The translations under genes were made by a program, and so were the position numbers. 64,000 nt of DNA from Sweltsa coloradensis (taxonomy: Eukaryota; Arthropoda; Insecta; Plecoptera; Chloroperlidae): the NCBI GenBank assembly GCA_024449915.1, contig JAMZAV010000161.1, positions 62,001 to 126,000 on the forward strand, in the 5' to 3' direction. Every line of letters begins with the position of its first letter. Position 1 is the first letter of the stretch. Below the pieces are notes generated by a model, which saw only the letters and a list, made by a program, of their open reading frames with translations, did no database searches and was not told the origin of the DNA. This document shows positions 1-12,362 of this stretch, piece by piece.

Positions 1-458
1 CTAGGCTAGGCCGATAAGTAAACTATTTCTCCATCAACAAAGTAATTAGCAGTTGCAATCAAGTTTGTTAAAAGTGGGCTTGACTGTATAACAGCCGGTG
101 TCGGAATATTTGGTTGATGTATGGTGTTGGATATTTTTAGCATACCATATTTCATATTTCAGTTTCAAGCCAATACCAAATGCAAGTTGATCCCTGCTTA
201 AAGTTTTACCATGTAAGTACGTACTAGGAATGACATTGTGTAATGTGTTAAACTTTAGAGCCGTCTACGGAGGCTTTGGAATCGAATGGGAATCGACTCA
301 AATACGTAGTAATTAGGGCTGTGCGAATCCACGAAATTTGAATTCCAAGATGGATTTGCATTCGAGTCAATTTTAGCAGATTCGAGTTTTCGAAGTATTA
401 AAAAATTTGAATTTCCTGCCGTTTACCCGCCTTTTTCCTGCGTGTGTGAGGAAGGCAG

Positions 459-628
459 CAATAGGTTTGTTCGTTCGTACACACTTTTGTGAAATGAGCC
501 ATTTTGGTCCGTTCGTTCGCTTCAGTGTTAAAACTGGCACTCATAACACTAGCCTAGAAGCCAGTGTAAAGTGTAGACACTGACTTTTTGAGTGTTAACA
601 CTAGGTCCGCGAACGAACAAACCTATTG
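459..628. mobile_element. Hairpin MITE
   Basis: Inverted termini CAATAGGTTTGTTCGTTCG and CGAACGAACAAACCTATTG bound a 170-bp unit. Similar single termini occur near 40725 and 55645. No coding capacity. Confidence 0.6.
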
Positions 629-2261
629 TCTTTAATTGTGAATTAGGTCACAAAATTTCAAACAAAGCTTTTTTTAAAGTTTTGGTGGGCCGGGTAGGTA
701 GTCAAAATTAAATTAATCCTGGGCTCCTGGCTGGTACATATATGGTGGAGGTGCCGGGTCATAAAGCACAATTTTGAGATCGTAATAATCGTTTGTACGC
801 GAGTAAGCTCAAAATACTTCATATCAAAATATTGACATTACCGGAGTAATGTAAGCAAGATTAAAATAATTTGTATGTATGTAGGCCTACTAAATATTTT
901 AAATTCCACCCATTTTATGGCATTGTTTTGCAGTAATATGCCATATCAAAGTCACAGACATATAGCCCACCTATTCTTAATAACACGATTCACGTACAAA
1001 GATGTGATAGACCTAGGTAGTGTGACTGATGAAGAGAAACACAGTGTTGCCAACTGCTGTCCCACCATATACTTTTTTGAACTACTAATTGACTTTAAAA
1101 TTGGATTTGACTACAAGACGAGCCGGTTAGGGATGGGGTAACTGATGTCGTTCCTAATTAGTACCTATTACTTAAATATTTACTATCCATTCAAAGCCAA
1201 GGTGCATTTGTGGGTAACTATTTGCCAACTTATAACAGATTTATCCTAGCTATTACGTAATTAGGGTGTGAGATCGATGAATTAAGAAATACTATTGTAT
1301 TTGTCTTAATATAAAAGTCTCAATCCTTTTAATATATTATTAGTATTTGGATTGTAGGCTAAATAAAATGTGTCTTTTGTGTGATAGGTCAGAATGTATT
1401 TTCCTTAGGGCTGTGCGAGACTCGAAATTTCGAGTCGAGATCGAGCTCGTCAACATTTTCGCTCGCTCGTGTGATTTTTTTGATTCTCGAAAATTCGAGT
1501 CTTGAAATGACTCGAGAACGTACGAAAAGTCTGTCGCGGCAGGCGTGATATTTTATATTATGACGTGCTCTTCAGCAGTCTTCACGTCGACAGCGAACAG
1601 CTGACTGGTGATGCGCATCGCGCAAGCTACTCGATGCTCTTGCTTCGACGCCGTGCCCGTGCGCACTGACATTGCGCATGTCTCCAAAGAACTCAGATAA
1701 AGACCTGCCAACCTCTTCTTTGGTCTAATATCGATATGCGCGGACATGCATTCGACCTCGTTTTTAAATCGACTATTGATTTTTACGTCACGTTTAGGCT
1801 GTAAGCTGTTTAGCTTCCGTCATTCCTCATTCCGTGAACGACTCAAATTTTGAAATGTATAACATAACATAGGCGACGGACCTTTAGTTTATTACTTTCC
1901 GTATATTTGAAGAAATTAGTGTTCCCAACATGTGTTTTTATATAATTTGCAGGTAAAGCGCAATTGAAATACGAGGTGAAATAAACATAGTTATGACTGT
2001 GTTAACCCTTCTTATTGTGTAATGGTCCGCAGCAACTTAAGAGCATTAATTCAATGCACAATGATGTGGGCTGAACTACTGCTGGCCTAGGCCCCCTACA
2101 CCTTACCTTAAAGACTTCTAGGGCCTAGCTAGGCCTTGCCTAAGGCCAAAAATAATATGGTTCTTTGAACCAAATAGAAAGAACACCATTGTTAATAGTG
2201 GAGGCAAATTAGAAATAGGCCTAGGCAGTAAGCCTAACAGTAAGCATATGATTGAAAAGAG
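629..2261. other. Repeat-derived DNA, no gene seen
   Basis: Contains TGGTGGAGGTGCCGGGTC at 742-759, a motif reused as primer-binding site in the LTR element at 44 kb. A hAT-like terminus TAGGGCTGTGCGA lies at about 1407, followed by TCGA-rich palindromic sequence (a similar terminus is at about 316). The short open frames here match nothing I recognise. Confidence 0.5.
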
Positions 2262-2601
2262 TTTTAGATCGGAGAAGGGTTGACAGGTTGAGAAAGCAAA
2301 GAGAACATAAATCCCAGCCTGAAGGGCTGGGGGCGACAAAACTTTTCACCTGCTGATGACAACTGCAACTAATTTAAAGTTGTTACCTTAATCCACGACG
2401 CGTATCGTCCTTCTGGGACTCATCAGGCGGATGGTGGCCACTAACAACAAAACAACAAAAAAATTTTTAAAAAAAAAGGTAACAACTTAAAATTAGCTGC
2501 AGTTGTCATCAGCAGGTGAAAAGTTTTGTCGCCCCCAGCCCTTCAGGCTGGGATTTATGTTCTCTTTGCTTTCCCAACCTGTCAACCCTTCTCCGATCTA
2601 A
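2262..2601. mobile_element. Penelope-type palindromic fragment
   Basis: About 120-bp arms (2262-2387 and 2478-2601) are inverted copies of each other, from TAGATCGGAGAAGGGTTGAC through CCCAGCCTGAAGGGCTGGG to GTTGTTACCTTAA. The central 90 bp contain a hammerhead-ribozyme core on the minus strand. The same arm sequence recurs at 33.8 kb and 35.4-35.9 kb. Hammerhead cores of this wording are known from Penelope-like retroelements; no reverse transcriptase is present. Confidence 0.65.
2386..2438 (-). ncRNA. Hammerhead ribozyme, damaged core
   Basis: Minus strand reads ATCCGC-CTGATGAG-TCCCAGAAGGA-CGATAC-GCGTC-GTGGAT. Stem I (ATCCGC/GTGGAT) and stem II are intact, but the invariant GAAA is GATA, which should abolish or greatly reduce cleavage. 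Confidence 0.7.
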
Positions 2602-2921
2602 CTAGCCGATAGGCATTTTTCACACTAGAAAAGAATTTTAGTTTCATGTTTTATCAATTGGCAGGCCCAACACCGTAATCCGAGGAAACAAGGAACACTA
2701 TTGCGCTCTAGCGCGAGAGTGAGGAACTAGAGAAAAGGGGATAGGTACGCCCACCTGTATCGGAAAATGCACGATGAATCGCGTCGGTCTACGAAAATAC
2801 TAAGAGATATTATGATTGTATATTTAATTCACCAAAATTGCAATTTAGGAAGCAATAAAATACAGAAACCAAATAGATTTCCATCCATTTAAACCATTTA
2901 CTCATACAAAACCACCTGAAA

Positions 2922-4856
2922 CAGGGTTCCCACCTACCTGGAAAACCTGGAAAAGTCATGGAATTGAAAATTGGGCCAAAATGTCAGGGAACAGTCGGGG
3001 AATTGAGGGAAAAATTCAAAAACCTGGAAAAGTCAGGGAAAACGGGAATTTATTTAAATCTAGGCTTATTCGCTAGGGTTGTGCGAACCTGGATTTTTAA
3101 ATTTCGAACCGAACCTCGAACCTGCATTTACAAAGTTCGCGAACCTCGAACCGAACCTTTTTTTTAAAGGGGAAGGGAATCACATGGGCACTGAAGAAAA
3201 ACTGATCATTGATCCAAATCTAGGCTGAGGAGCTTAGGCCTAGGGCCTAGGTTCCCTGGCTTATCTCGCACAATAATAATATTACAAGTATCAAATACAG
3301 CGCATTCTTGTCATAAATGTCCAGGGATTCTTCTGATGTATTTTTAATCATGTGGGGAAAACGTTTTAGGGGTAGGGTAGCCTAGGCCTAGCCTAGCCTA
3401 ACCATCTTCAGACGAAAAATCATAATAATATCGATCAAATTAAGCGGCAATGCAACTTTTATAGCCAAACCTGAAGACAACACATCAAAATCAACATTAA
3501 TAATGGTTTCTTATGATCTTAAACTGTTAAAAAAACACGCATCTTGGTTAGGTCGCCCTAGCCCTAGTAGGCCTAGGTAGGCTTACGGGATAGGCCCTAG
3601 GCCTACTACACTCGGACCGTCATCACTTCCCGATGAAAAATCATTACAAGATCAATGAAATCATAGAGAAATAACGATGAAATATAGCGGCAATGTCACT
3701 TTCTAGCCAAACCTGAAGACAAAATCAACATTATTACCGGAGCCTAGGGCTAGGCCTAGGCCCTAGGCCTAGCCTAGCTCGGACTGCTTACATTTGGACC
3801 GTTACTTTCCGATGAAAATTGAAAACTCATTAGTAGACCGATAAAATTACGCGTCGATGCCATTATAATCTTTTTCGCCTGAAGAAAATCCACCAGCATC
3901 AACAATAAATAACGATTTCTTGCTATCTCAAGTGTCCAGAATATTTACGCGTCAAGAAAAATCCGCCATTTTAAGATTTTGCAAGTTGCATATGCACTGC
4001 TTACAGCGCTAATTCGACTTTCGATTATCGAGCGGCGACCGCGGTAGACTTGTATCGAACGGTCGATGCTGTAGGCGTCGCTCCGGAAGGCGTGGCTTTC
4101 CGTAAGCGGGAATTTCAAAGGTTCGGTTCGAGGTTCGACTTTCAAAATAATTTTCGAACCGAACCGGATTTAAGGTTCGGTTCGGTTCGTCTTTTCGAAC
4201 GGTTCGCACAACCCTATTATTCGGTTTACTCAAAAAACATATATTTTCACCGAATTTATGAAAATGTTTTCCCGACTCCAAAGTCAGAAAAATTAAAAAA
4301 AATCAATTATTTGTTTTCGTTGATAAAATAACAGTTTTAGGAATCTAGCGGTTTGAAGGTGAAATCTAGCGGATTTTGGGAAAGCATCCACAACACAATA
4401 ACACAAAATCTACATTATTTTGGTATTGCGTTCAACCCTCAACTTTTTTCTAAAACGAACCAAACGCACTCCAAAAATCTGATTTTCAAAATTTTCGTCT
4501 GCGGCGCTATTATTGGGGGGAGGCCCCCCAAACCCCCGTACTTGGTCCCTATATAATACCCCCAGGATATTATATAGCCCACCCGGGATGAAAAACCTGA
4601 ATTCAACACTGAGCCTATGTATACGTGTATCTGTTAGGGGAGCCCCCGTAGAAATTTTGCGGGCAGGCCCATGAAACGAAGTTCCGCCACTGATGAAGTA
4701 CCTACGGGGAAATAAATTTTAGAGCGTATCGAGGGGGTGCTGCGTTCCCGGTAAGCTATTTTTGGGCGTGTATCACACCTGGAATTAAGCAAAACTAGAC
4801 CTGGAAAACCTGGAAAAGTCAGGGAAATTGATTCTAAAAAAAAAGTGGGAACCCTG
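2922..4856. mobile_element. hAT-like element, split by a second hAT-like insertion
   Basis: Termini CAGGGTTCCCAC (2922) and GTGGGAACCCTG (4845-4856) are perfect 12-bp inverted repeats. Both ends carry 'CCTGGAAAACCTGGAAAAGTCAGGG'-type subterminal repeats, described here by position: 2937-3040 and 4800-4826. Flanks share TGAAA. The element is interrupted by 3074-4216. No transposase. Confidence 0.7.
3074..4216. mobile_element. Non-autonomous hAT-like element nested in the previous one
   Basis: Inverted termini TAGGGTTGTGCGAACC / GGTTCGCACAACCCTA with subterminal TTCGAACCGAACC runs. Flanking 8-bp duplications TTATTCGC (3066-3073) and TTATTCGG (4217-4224) match 7 of 8. Inside are three diverged ~200-bp repeats (around 3408, 3618 and 3790) sharing 'GATGAAAAATCAT...GCCAAACCTGAAGA' and CTAGGCCTAG runs. 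Open frames here are not recognisable proteins. Confidence 0.8.
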
Positions 4857-5145
4857 TGAAAAGTATTATCTAAACTTGACTTTTGGGTCTCGGTAGTGAA
4901 TGTTGACAGGTTCTTGAATGAAGCATATATTTGGGACATTATTTTATCTAGAGCTAGACGATAACACTACCGATTAATGTCTGTGTTTATTTGTAAGCAG
5001 ATTACACCAGATGTTTGAAAAATGGATTCAACCTGATCGCCCTTCGTTTTTCATATTTAATTAAATGCCTTTGTCAGCCGTTCACGCAAGATTTTTATGC
5101 CTAGATTTTTGCTTTGGTGCGGTGTCAAAGTAGGCCTACATGTTT

Positions 5146-5898
5146 ACTAGGAAAACGCTAAAGTCCCGCCGCGTTGATGGATGAGCTTTTTTTAAGTTTT
5201 TGGTTTGCGTGGGATATCTTTACTTTTGCAAGTGCTTTGCTTTGCTGCCTATGCATTGTAGGTGATTGTTGTCAAGTTTCTATTGTTTCTTGTCACTTGG
5301 TATTATATTTACCGTAAAAAACTTATGTTAAAAGCTTTATTTCTATGGATTCTGGCTAACTTTTTCAACTTTTTGTTTCAAAAGGTACTACATCACCATA
5401 ACCTTAATGTCCATGTTTAATATGAACGTTGTAGCCCCAACCGTTTGGTCACAATCGGCCCAAATGGCACGAAAATATTGCACTAAACCGTAAAAAACTT
5501 ATATTAAAAGCTTTATTTCTATGGATTCTGGCTAACTTTTACAACTTTTTCTTTCAAAAGGTACTACATCACCATAACTTTAATGTCCATGTATAATATG
5601 ACCGTTGTAGCCCCACCCGTTTGGTCAGAATCGGCCCGAATGGCACGAAAATATCGCATTAAAAATCGAAAAAAACGTAAAAGTACGATATTCATGAGAA
5701 ATATTTCTTTGATTGTGCCCAAAAACAATACACCTCTAAGTTCAGAGATTTTGAAGGTCCCCTCAAATTTTCATCAAGATCGGATATGCCGTTTGCCCGG
5801 TAGAGCGAACAAACAGACGGCGAAAAAAAAAGAAAAAAAAAACCCGAGCTAAATTTTTTGGGGGGTCGGTGAAATTGAAGTCTTCGCTTCGCTCATCC
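5146..5898. mobile_element. CTAGGAAAACGCT/GGATGAGC dispersed repeat, copy 1
   Basis: Starts ACTAGGAAAACGCTAAAGTCCCG, then GTTGATGGATGAGC, and ends TTCGCTTCGCTCATCC. Contains two ~180-bp tandem units (from 5311 and 5490). Same family as 40751-41770 and 43092-49446 (opposite orientation). Coding potential is illusory: stops and frame breaks differ between copies. Confidence 0.7.
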
Positions 5899-7270
5899 AA
5901 TTATTTCGAGTAGGCTCTTCATTAAATAATATTAGAAGTTCGAAAGGGTCTGATTACTGTGATAACATTAATTATAAGGCGATATAAATGGGCCTACATA
6001 CGAAATTAAGTCTGTCCAGAATATTATTATTTTAGCCAGAGTTTTGCACGTCAGCTAGGCTAGGCGACTTGGCTATAAATACAAGATCAACAAGCCTAGA
6101 CAACACAGCTGACGCCTATCATTTATTGAAATAAATTGATAGTTTTGGGATACAGACTGATTAACCATTTTTTAAATTTATATTTTAGTAACAAAAACTA
6201 TTAGATTTCTTCTAGCCCTTGCTTAATGATTGATGAGTCATTTGACACCTACCTAGGGATGGTTGAAACTGGTAAGAAGTAGGCCTAGACCAAGCTAGGC
6301 GGCCGTCAATTTTCCGCGCTGTTCTCTCAGTTTATCACTGCTCTAGGCCATTAAAATTTTGTCAAATTACTAGTGCACGCTCGCTTAAACATATTATACT
6401 ACAAGGTTATTTTATAGTACTAATTGATGCTCTTTGTTTTATACTTTGTAATGTAGGGTAAACAAATCATAGGCGCTAGTAATTTGAAATGCAGTACGTG
6501 GAAAGTACGTACACTAATCACTAATTTTTTTACAGATATTCATTATGTTTCAACTTTATTTATACACCACAAGATATCAACCTATAGTTCTGAATCATTT
6601 TCAATTATGTAACTGGACGTTTTCAACTGAAAAAGTAGGTTTCAAGATTGGGTCTATGCAATGTTAACCAAGCATGTGGACGACAGCTATCCCCTTTTAC
6701 CCAGCCATCTCGCTTAACAGCTGATTGCTCACTAGCGCTCCATCGGACCTTTTTTTTCCGGATAACATATTGAAAATTTTGTGTTTATAACATCATGACC
6801 GAAACGTACACCAACATTTGTGGTCAAAATAATTTTGGTCTGCTCGCTCGAATCTCTCTTGAAAATCAAGCAAATGACCAAATACTCGCTCCATCTTGCT
6901 CGACTCAAAAATCCCTGCTCGCACTGCCCTAATTTTCCTACTGGTTGGGGTGTCACCGTGTTTAAACAGGAATAAATCTCAAAATAAAATCTTTCTGTTA
7001 GTAACATCTTGGTGCGTAAACATTCATTAATAGCTCTCCTATTTTCTATATAGATTAATTTGTATAATATGTAGCACATCTATGTCGAGCATGCTCAACA
7101 AGTGTTTTTACGGTTACCACCTGTTGACAAAACGTTAAAAATATGGAAGGACTCATTCATTAATCATTTAGTCATTATTAGCATTCAAAGATACTCCAAC
7201 ATTTTTGTTTTGGATAGACTTCATGTTGGCTTTTTTACTTGCAACGTACAATACATAATTACATATTAAT
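5899..7270. other. No recognisable gene
   Basis: AT-rich single-copy-looking DNA with a CTAGGC-rich patch near 6050-6300. The 115-codon minus frame at 6732-7079 shows no family resemblance or exon signals. Confidence 0.4.
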
Positions 7271-7945
7271 TAATAGGGAAGGCTCACCAGTTTTAGATAT
7301 TAGCGCTGGTGTAAAGAATCAGTAGATATTCACTTAAAAACACCATCGCCGTAGTTAATAACAACCCAAAGTAAATACTTTATATTCCACAGAGGTACAA
7401 AGTTTTACGTTTACTCTCTCCCGCGCTTTTATTGTGAAAAGACGTGTGACGTCATAACCCTAAAGACATTATTGATTATGAATGAAATTGACCACTGTCT
7501 TCTAGATCACGAAGCAAAATTCGCCGCTCGGCTGTTCACTATAGCTTGTGTTAAAACAAAGGTCCATTGTTGACATTTTCTTTATAAATGTTATCATAAA
7601 ACCATTAATCGGTAAAAATGTATACAAAAATGTGCAAATATACAAATTATTGTTTATTAGTATTTCTTAATCATTCAACAAACAAATTTTATTCCAAAAG
7701 TGCTTCTAGAAGTAAGATAATCATCAAAAATGCTGTTTTTTCAATGAGCACACTGTGATTGGTTGTAGGGTCATGGCAGGGTTATGACGTAATGCCCTGT
7801 TTTTCCCGCCATTATTACGCTAAAACTTTAGGCTCACTTTTATGACTAAAAATATTTTTTAAATAACAAACATTTTATATTTATGTAATCAGAAACTGGC
7901 CTTGAAATAGTAGAATAAAACAAAACTTTTGAGTCTTCCCTATTA
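7271..7945. mobile_element. MITE with inverted termini
   Basis: TAATAGGGAAGGCTCA at the left pairs with TGAGTCTTCCCTATTA at the right. An inner inverted pair around TGACGTCATAACCCT (about 7446) and AGGGTTATGACGTAA (about 7778) extends the symmetry. Confidence 0.6.
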
Positions 7946-8171
7946 TGTAGTTCAGTATGTTCTTCCTCGGCCCTATTGTGGTTGTAGCCTATCTTTTGTT
8001 CTTGTGTTTCAACAATTAAAGTTTATTACATCATCACAATCTTATGTACATATTGCACTTTACTTGTTATCATACAATCCTTATTTGCAAATTGTTGAAA
8101 GTTAGGTAGTTTTGTCTGTATTAGTTATATAATATGTTTATATTACCATGGAAAATGGTATCCTTGTACTC

Positions 8172-8240
8172 TCGGCGCCAGATGTAAATCAAGGGCTGGG
8201 TATTGTAGATACAATACCCCTTGATTTACTTCTGACGCCG
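8172..8240. repeat. 69-bp near-perfect hairpin
   Basis: GGCGCCAGATGTAAATCAAGGG ... (loop GA at centre of GGGTATTGTA/TACAATACCC) ... folds back on CCTTGATTTACTTCTGACGCC. Position-specific symmetry centred at about 8206; likely a miniature foldback element. Confidence 0.65.
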
Positions 8241-8465
8241 CGTGTACATGTTTTGCTTATTTCTGTTCTGTTGTAATTTTTGAAAGTTTTAAGTTAGTTG
8301 TTAATGCCTAATTTGTAATTTTTAAAGCTATATTATGTATCTGAGGTCAGCACAGAGAAGAGTGTAACGGCTCAACATTAACTTTTTACTTCTAGGTAAA
8401 TTGTTACTTACTTCTACCACCATATTTCATTGCTGAAATGAAAGATTTTTGTGAACTTTGGCTCT

Positions 8466-8830
8466 TTATTCCAACTGGATCCCAGTGTTTGAATCAGCTT
8501 GAAAGAGTACACACTTTTTCGTGTGTGCAACCAGTAGCAGCCCTGCAATGTTGTAATTGAGTTGAGCGAGCGTCTCCACTTGACTCTTATAGCTCGAATG
8601 TCTGTTTTTTTCTCTTTCTGTTACTGCTTCGGTACAGGTCGCACCGTTTCTCTGATCGACCTGAAATTTTGCACACATGTACATACCACCTTTGCGGGTT
8701 GCTGTATTGGCCAAAAAAAGTCATGGTAGATGGCAGCACTACAAAAACAACATGGCGGATCATTGCGGTATAAAGTGATCGCACTCCATCTCCACTCATG
8801 TATTTTCGGGTGCAATTTGTCCAATCCAAA
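8466..8830. mobile_element. Dispersed repeat fragment, matches 63865-64000
   Basis: 8570-8705 is the reverse complement of the window's last ~135 bases (GAGCGTCTCCACTTGACTC, then CGGTACAGGTCGCACCG and GACCTGAAATTTTGCACAC). Together with 9998-10290 it makes up two halves of the element seen at 63.37-64.0 kb. Confidence 0.65.
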
Positions 8831-9997
8831 TAATAATCTGTAATGTCAGAAAACCCTAAGGTTAGGTGGGACGAAGTTTTAAGGTTTATAGGTGATGGCC
8901 TACGGCCGTAGGCCTATAATTAAGGAGGGGGAAGGTGTTTAGGAAGCAAATCACATAGCCTAGCCTACTAGGGCCTAGGCCTACGGTCCTATGCTGTGGG
9001 ATTAAAGGCAGAAACAGACTGCTTTGAGATTTTTACACTTTGTTTACAAACCTAAAAATTTACGCCGCCTCACAAATTGGAAGTAGGCCTAAGTACAACA
9101 ATACGTGATGATTTGACTAAACAGGTGCACAAGGCAGGTGCTTCTGGCCATTAACATTGCCTAGACTAGGCCTACCTAGCCCTAGCCCTTAGTTCCTTCC
9201 TTTACCTATGTATTGTCTATTCTATTCAGTAATACATTCAAGTCTATGATTGTTACGAGGTACATAGAGAACCTGATTAGTTACGAATTACGATTTACAT
9301 CACCTCACTTGAAGATCAGCTGCACCGATCTTGAGAAGTGGCGGGCAAGCTAAAACTGACTGCAGGAACTTTGTATGTCCCAAGACCAAAGAAGGAAATG
9401 TGCTACGTTAAAGAAACGGCCGTTCCTGTAGAAGAAAAAGAGTTTTAAGTGTACATTCTTGGCCTAGGGCCTAGGCTTACGACTGTTTTTTTTTATCTAG
9501 GGCCTAGGGCGACTATAGTCTAGGCCTAGGCCAGCCCTAGGCCCATTTTGACAGCTCGCGGCTAGGCCTACCCTAAAAGGCATCTCTGCAAGGGCCTAGG
9601 CATAAGCAATGGATTTATATTTCTTCATTAACCTATTATTTTAAATATTTTCTTGGTTTGTAAAGTATGAGCCACACACATAGGCCCTACATACTTTGTA
9701 ATAGGCCTAGGCCCTACCCCCTATGCATAGGCTAGCCCTAGTAGTTTTCCCGATTTTCAATACGTGTGCCCATCTCTTTCTAAGCGTCAGGTCTTTAGGA
9801 AAAAGATGGAAACACACACCTTTCCCCTTACTGTTGCATTTAGGAACGGAGCAGTAGCTATTACAAACATTCGTATTTGCCATAGAGACATAATAACGAA
9901 GTCAACGAGCCTTGTTTACTTATGGGATGATCGCCGCCAATTACAACCAATACCGCAATGCGTAGTACACGCGCCGCCGCCGCCGCAGCGCTTCGAT
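8831..9997. repeat. CTAGGCC-rich low-complexity region
   Basis: Dense palindromic runs such as AGGGCCTAGGCCTA at 8890-8990, 9150-9190, 9465-9600 and 9690-9745. The same simple palindrome recurs at 3230-3800, 21310-21600 and 25710-25980. No gene recognised. Confidence 0.6.
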
Positions 9998-10290
9998 AGA
10001 CTTTTTTTCGCGAATAGTTTTTGAACAAAATCCGATCGTTGGTTATAAAAAATAAAAAGTAAAATAAAAAAGTAAAAAAATAAAAATGTTCCGATCGTTA
10101 TGAAATTTTGCAGGGTCAATAAGTACAACATTCTCTCCTATTTAACAAATTTTCAGCTAAATCGATCAAGACCTTAAAGACTTATTGGTATGTAACATTA
10201 TGGGAATATCGTACTCGGGTCGTGTTGCACTGCACGTACCGGTGCTTGCTCAACAACGCGACGGGACTTAAGCGTATTCCTAGTGTAGGT
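9998..10290. mobile_element. Dispersed repeat fragment, inverted copy of 63370-63860
   Basis: Shares GAACAAAATCCGATCGTTGG, GAAATTTTGCAGGGTCAATA, TAAGTCTTTAAGGTCTTGA-type segments and the terminus GGGACTTAAGCGTATTCCTAG (reverse complement of CTAGGAATACGCTTAAGTCCC). Confidence 0.65.
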
Positions 10291-11286
10291 TCTATAGAGT
10301 TAAGGAGCAGTATGCATTGATATTGTGGTAGAAGGAATATAATTGATTAAAATTGTGATAGTATCAAACTTTTTTGTCCACAAAAATTTCCGGCAGGATA
10401 CTTGACTTAAATTAATGATTGAACCTTGGATACCCAGATGTATTTCCATATTACATATTCAAGTAAAACTGGAGAAACACCAAACCAACAAAATGCCATA
10501 ATTACAAATGCTTGTGAACCTCATAAAATCTATGAAACCAATAAGTGCCAATGTTATTTTGAAAAACTAAAGGTTTAATCCTCCCCTTCAGTTAAGACTC
10601 TTCTACCTTGGCATTGGTAAACAACATACCTGATTCCGAACTACAGTAGTCCTTTATCCCTCTTCGTGTTTGGATCTGTTTGTAGGGGAAAAGGGATACT
10701 TAGCTCGGCCTATGTAGTCAAGTTTGCTGGGGTGTCCATTCCAATGGCAATAATAGCTAGTGCATTGAGTTTCTGGATCAGTGTGTACTGCAGATCATGG
10801 TGGACATAGTATTTGTAGGTAATCTTTAACAAACTTGGTATATTCTTTTACTGTTCCTATATTTAAAAACGATAAAATATAATAAATCGTGATAGTGTTG
10901 TGTGTTGCCCAAAGTAGTGACTCGTGTGTCATAGGTTTGCCATCACTTCTATACTATACTGTACATACCTACAGCATAGTCTTATAAAGCTTTAGTATTA
11001 CTTCTAGTTCTAGCTAGAAATACGGGAATTTAGCGTTTAGGATTTTGATGCCAAATCGTTGAACACATATTTTTGAAAATGCTACAAAATGCTAATATTA
11101 CTAAAAATAAGGATTTTCATACCTGTTGAGAATTAGTTTAGTATTGCATTCTAACATTTTAAGTGGCTATATTGAATTGAAAATTGAAATGTTCCTTTAA
11201 ATCATCATTTCCTGTTAGAAGTGCAAGAAACCCCCCACATTTGGGTTTTTGACAGAAACAAAATAATAGATGGCTGCAAAATGCTT
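10291..11286. other. No recognisable gene
   Basis: AT-rich sequence without open frames or clear repeat boundaries. Nothing supported. Confidence 0.4.
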
Positions 11287-11526
11287 AATAGACCAGTTTC
11301 AGAATTAACTGCGCATGCGCGCTCCGTTGCAAAGCATTATGGGAGAAAGGGCCTTTACATGCTAAATACCATCTGATTGGAATTGTGGCGGACTGCACTG
11401 CCATTGTTGGAAATGCAGTACTCCACACACCCGAGCATATGGCATTTAACATGTAAATGCCCTTTCTACCACAATGCTTTGCGCGCGTTATATAGAGGGC
11501 GCTGGGGATTTTGAAAATCGTCTATT
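11287..11526. mobile_element. Hairpin MITE
   Basis: Termini AATAGAC/GTCTATT, and inner arms CATTATGGGAGAAAGGGCC(T)TTTACATG pairing with CATGTAAATGCCCTTTCTACC. GC-rich termini contain GCGCATGCGCGC. 240 bp, non-coding. Confidence 0.65.
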
Positions 11527-12030
11527 TGAAAACTTAATACTAGGCCTATGCTAAATATTTAAAATTAAAATTCTATTTTTATGTATCTCAAATTATAGCT
11601 GTTGTTTATAGTAGTGTGTTTTATAGTTCATATCCTACTTAGTAGTTTGTAACATATATATATATACATTCTCTTCATTTTATTTTTAAGGAAGGCCACG
11701 ATATAAAGTGGACACATATTGTTTTGTATACATTATTTGTGTTTTCTACAAATAAAATGTATTCTTTTGTACCACAGCCTATCAACCGAATTCATTCAGA
11801 AATCTTACAGTTGAGCTGTTCAATTCCTTTTCCTCTACTAATCAATAATCATATATGTACTCATATAATATATATATATATATATATATTATACAGGAGC
11901 ATGAAGGACGTTGGTATTCTTATGTTAAGTATTGACAGCAAGAACTTCTCGATAAATTATTATCTTAGGCTTTAAGTAAAATCATAGTTCAGTAACTCCG
12001 AGGAAAATATGAATAGTAGTTAATAGATAT

Positions 12031-12210
12031 ACTAGGGAAACGCCTAAGTCGTTGTTAAACGAGTGAGTGAGCCATGTGTTGAGTACCCGGTATCATTCCT
12101 AACACTGGGCTAGATCCTTAGGTATAGGGGAGGAAAGGGGATGTTCCCGGGTACTCAACACTTGGCTCACTCACTCACTCGTTTAACAACGACTTTGGCG
12201 TTTCCCTAGT
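12031..12210. mobile_element. 180-bp foldback MITE
   Basis: Arms ACTAGGGAAACGCC(T)AAGTCG and CGACTTTGGCGTTTCCCTAGT extend about 60 bp through GTTGTTAAACGAGTGAGTGAG to GAGTACCCGG. The terminus resembles that of the CTAGGAAAACGCT repeat family. Flanks are TA-rich, so the target duplication is not resolvable. Confidence 0.75.
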
Positions 12211-12362
12211 ATAAATTGAACATTTGAAATGCGAATCGTATTCAAAACGTATTAGCGTGAAACATTAACAAATTTCCAAGATAAAACAAAATCACCTAAG
12301 TTTTATTTCCCATTTAACACCCCTCCAAAATAAAATGTGGGTGTCAAAATATAAAAAAGTTC

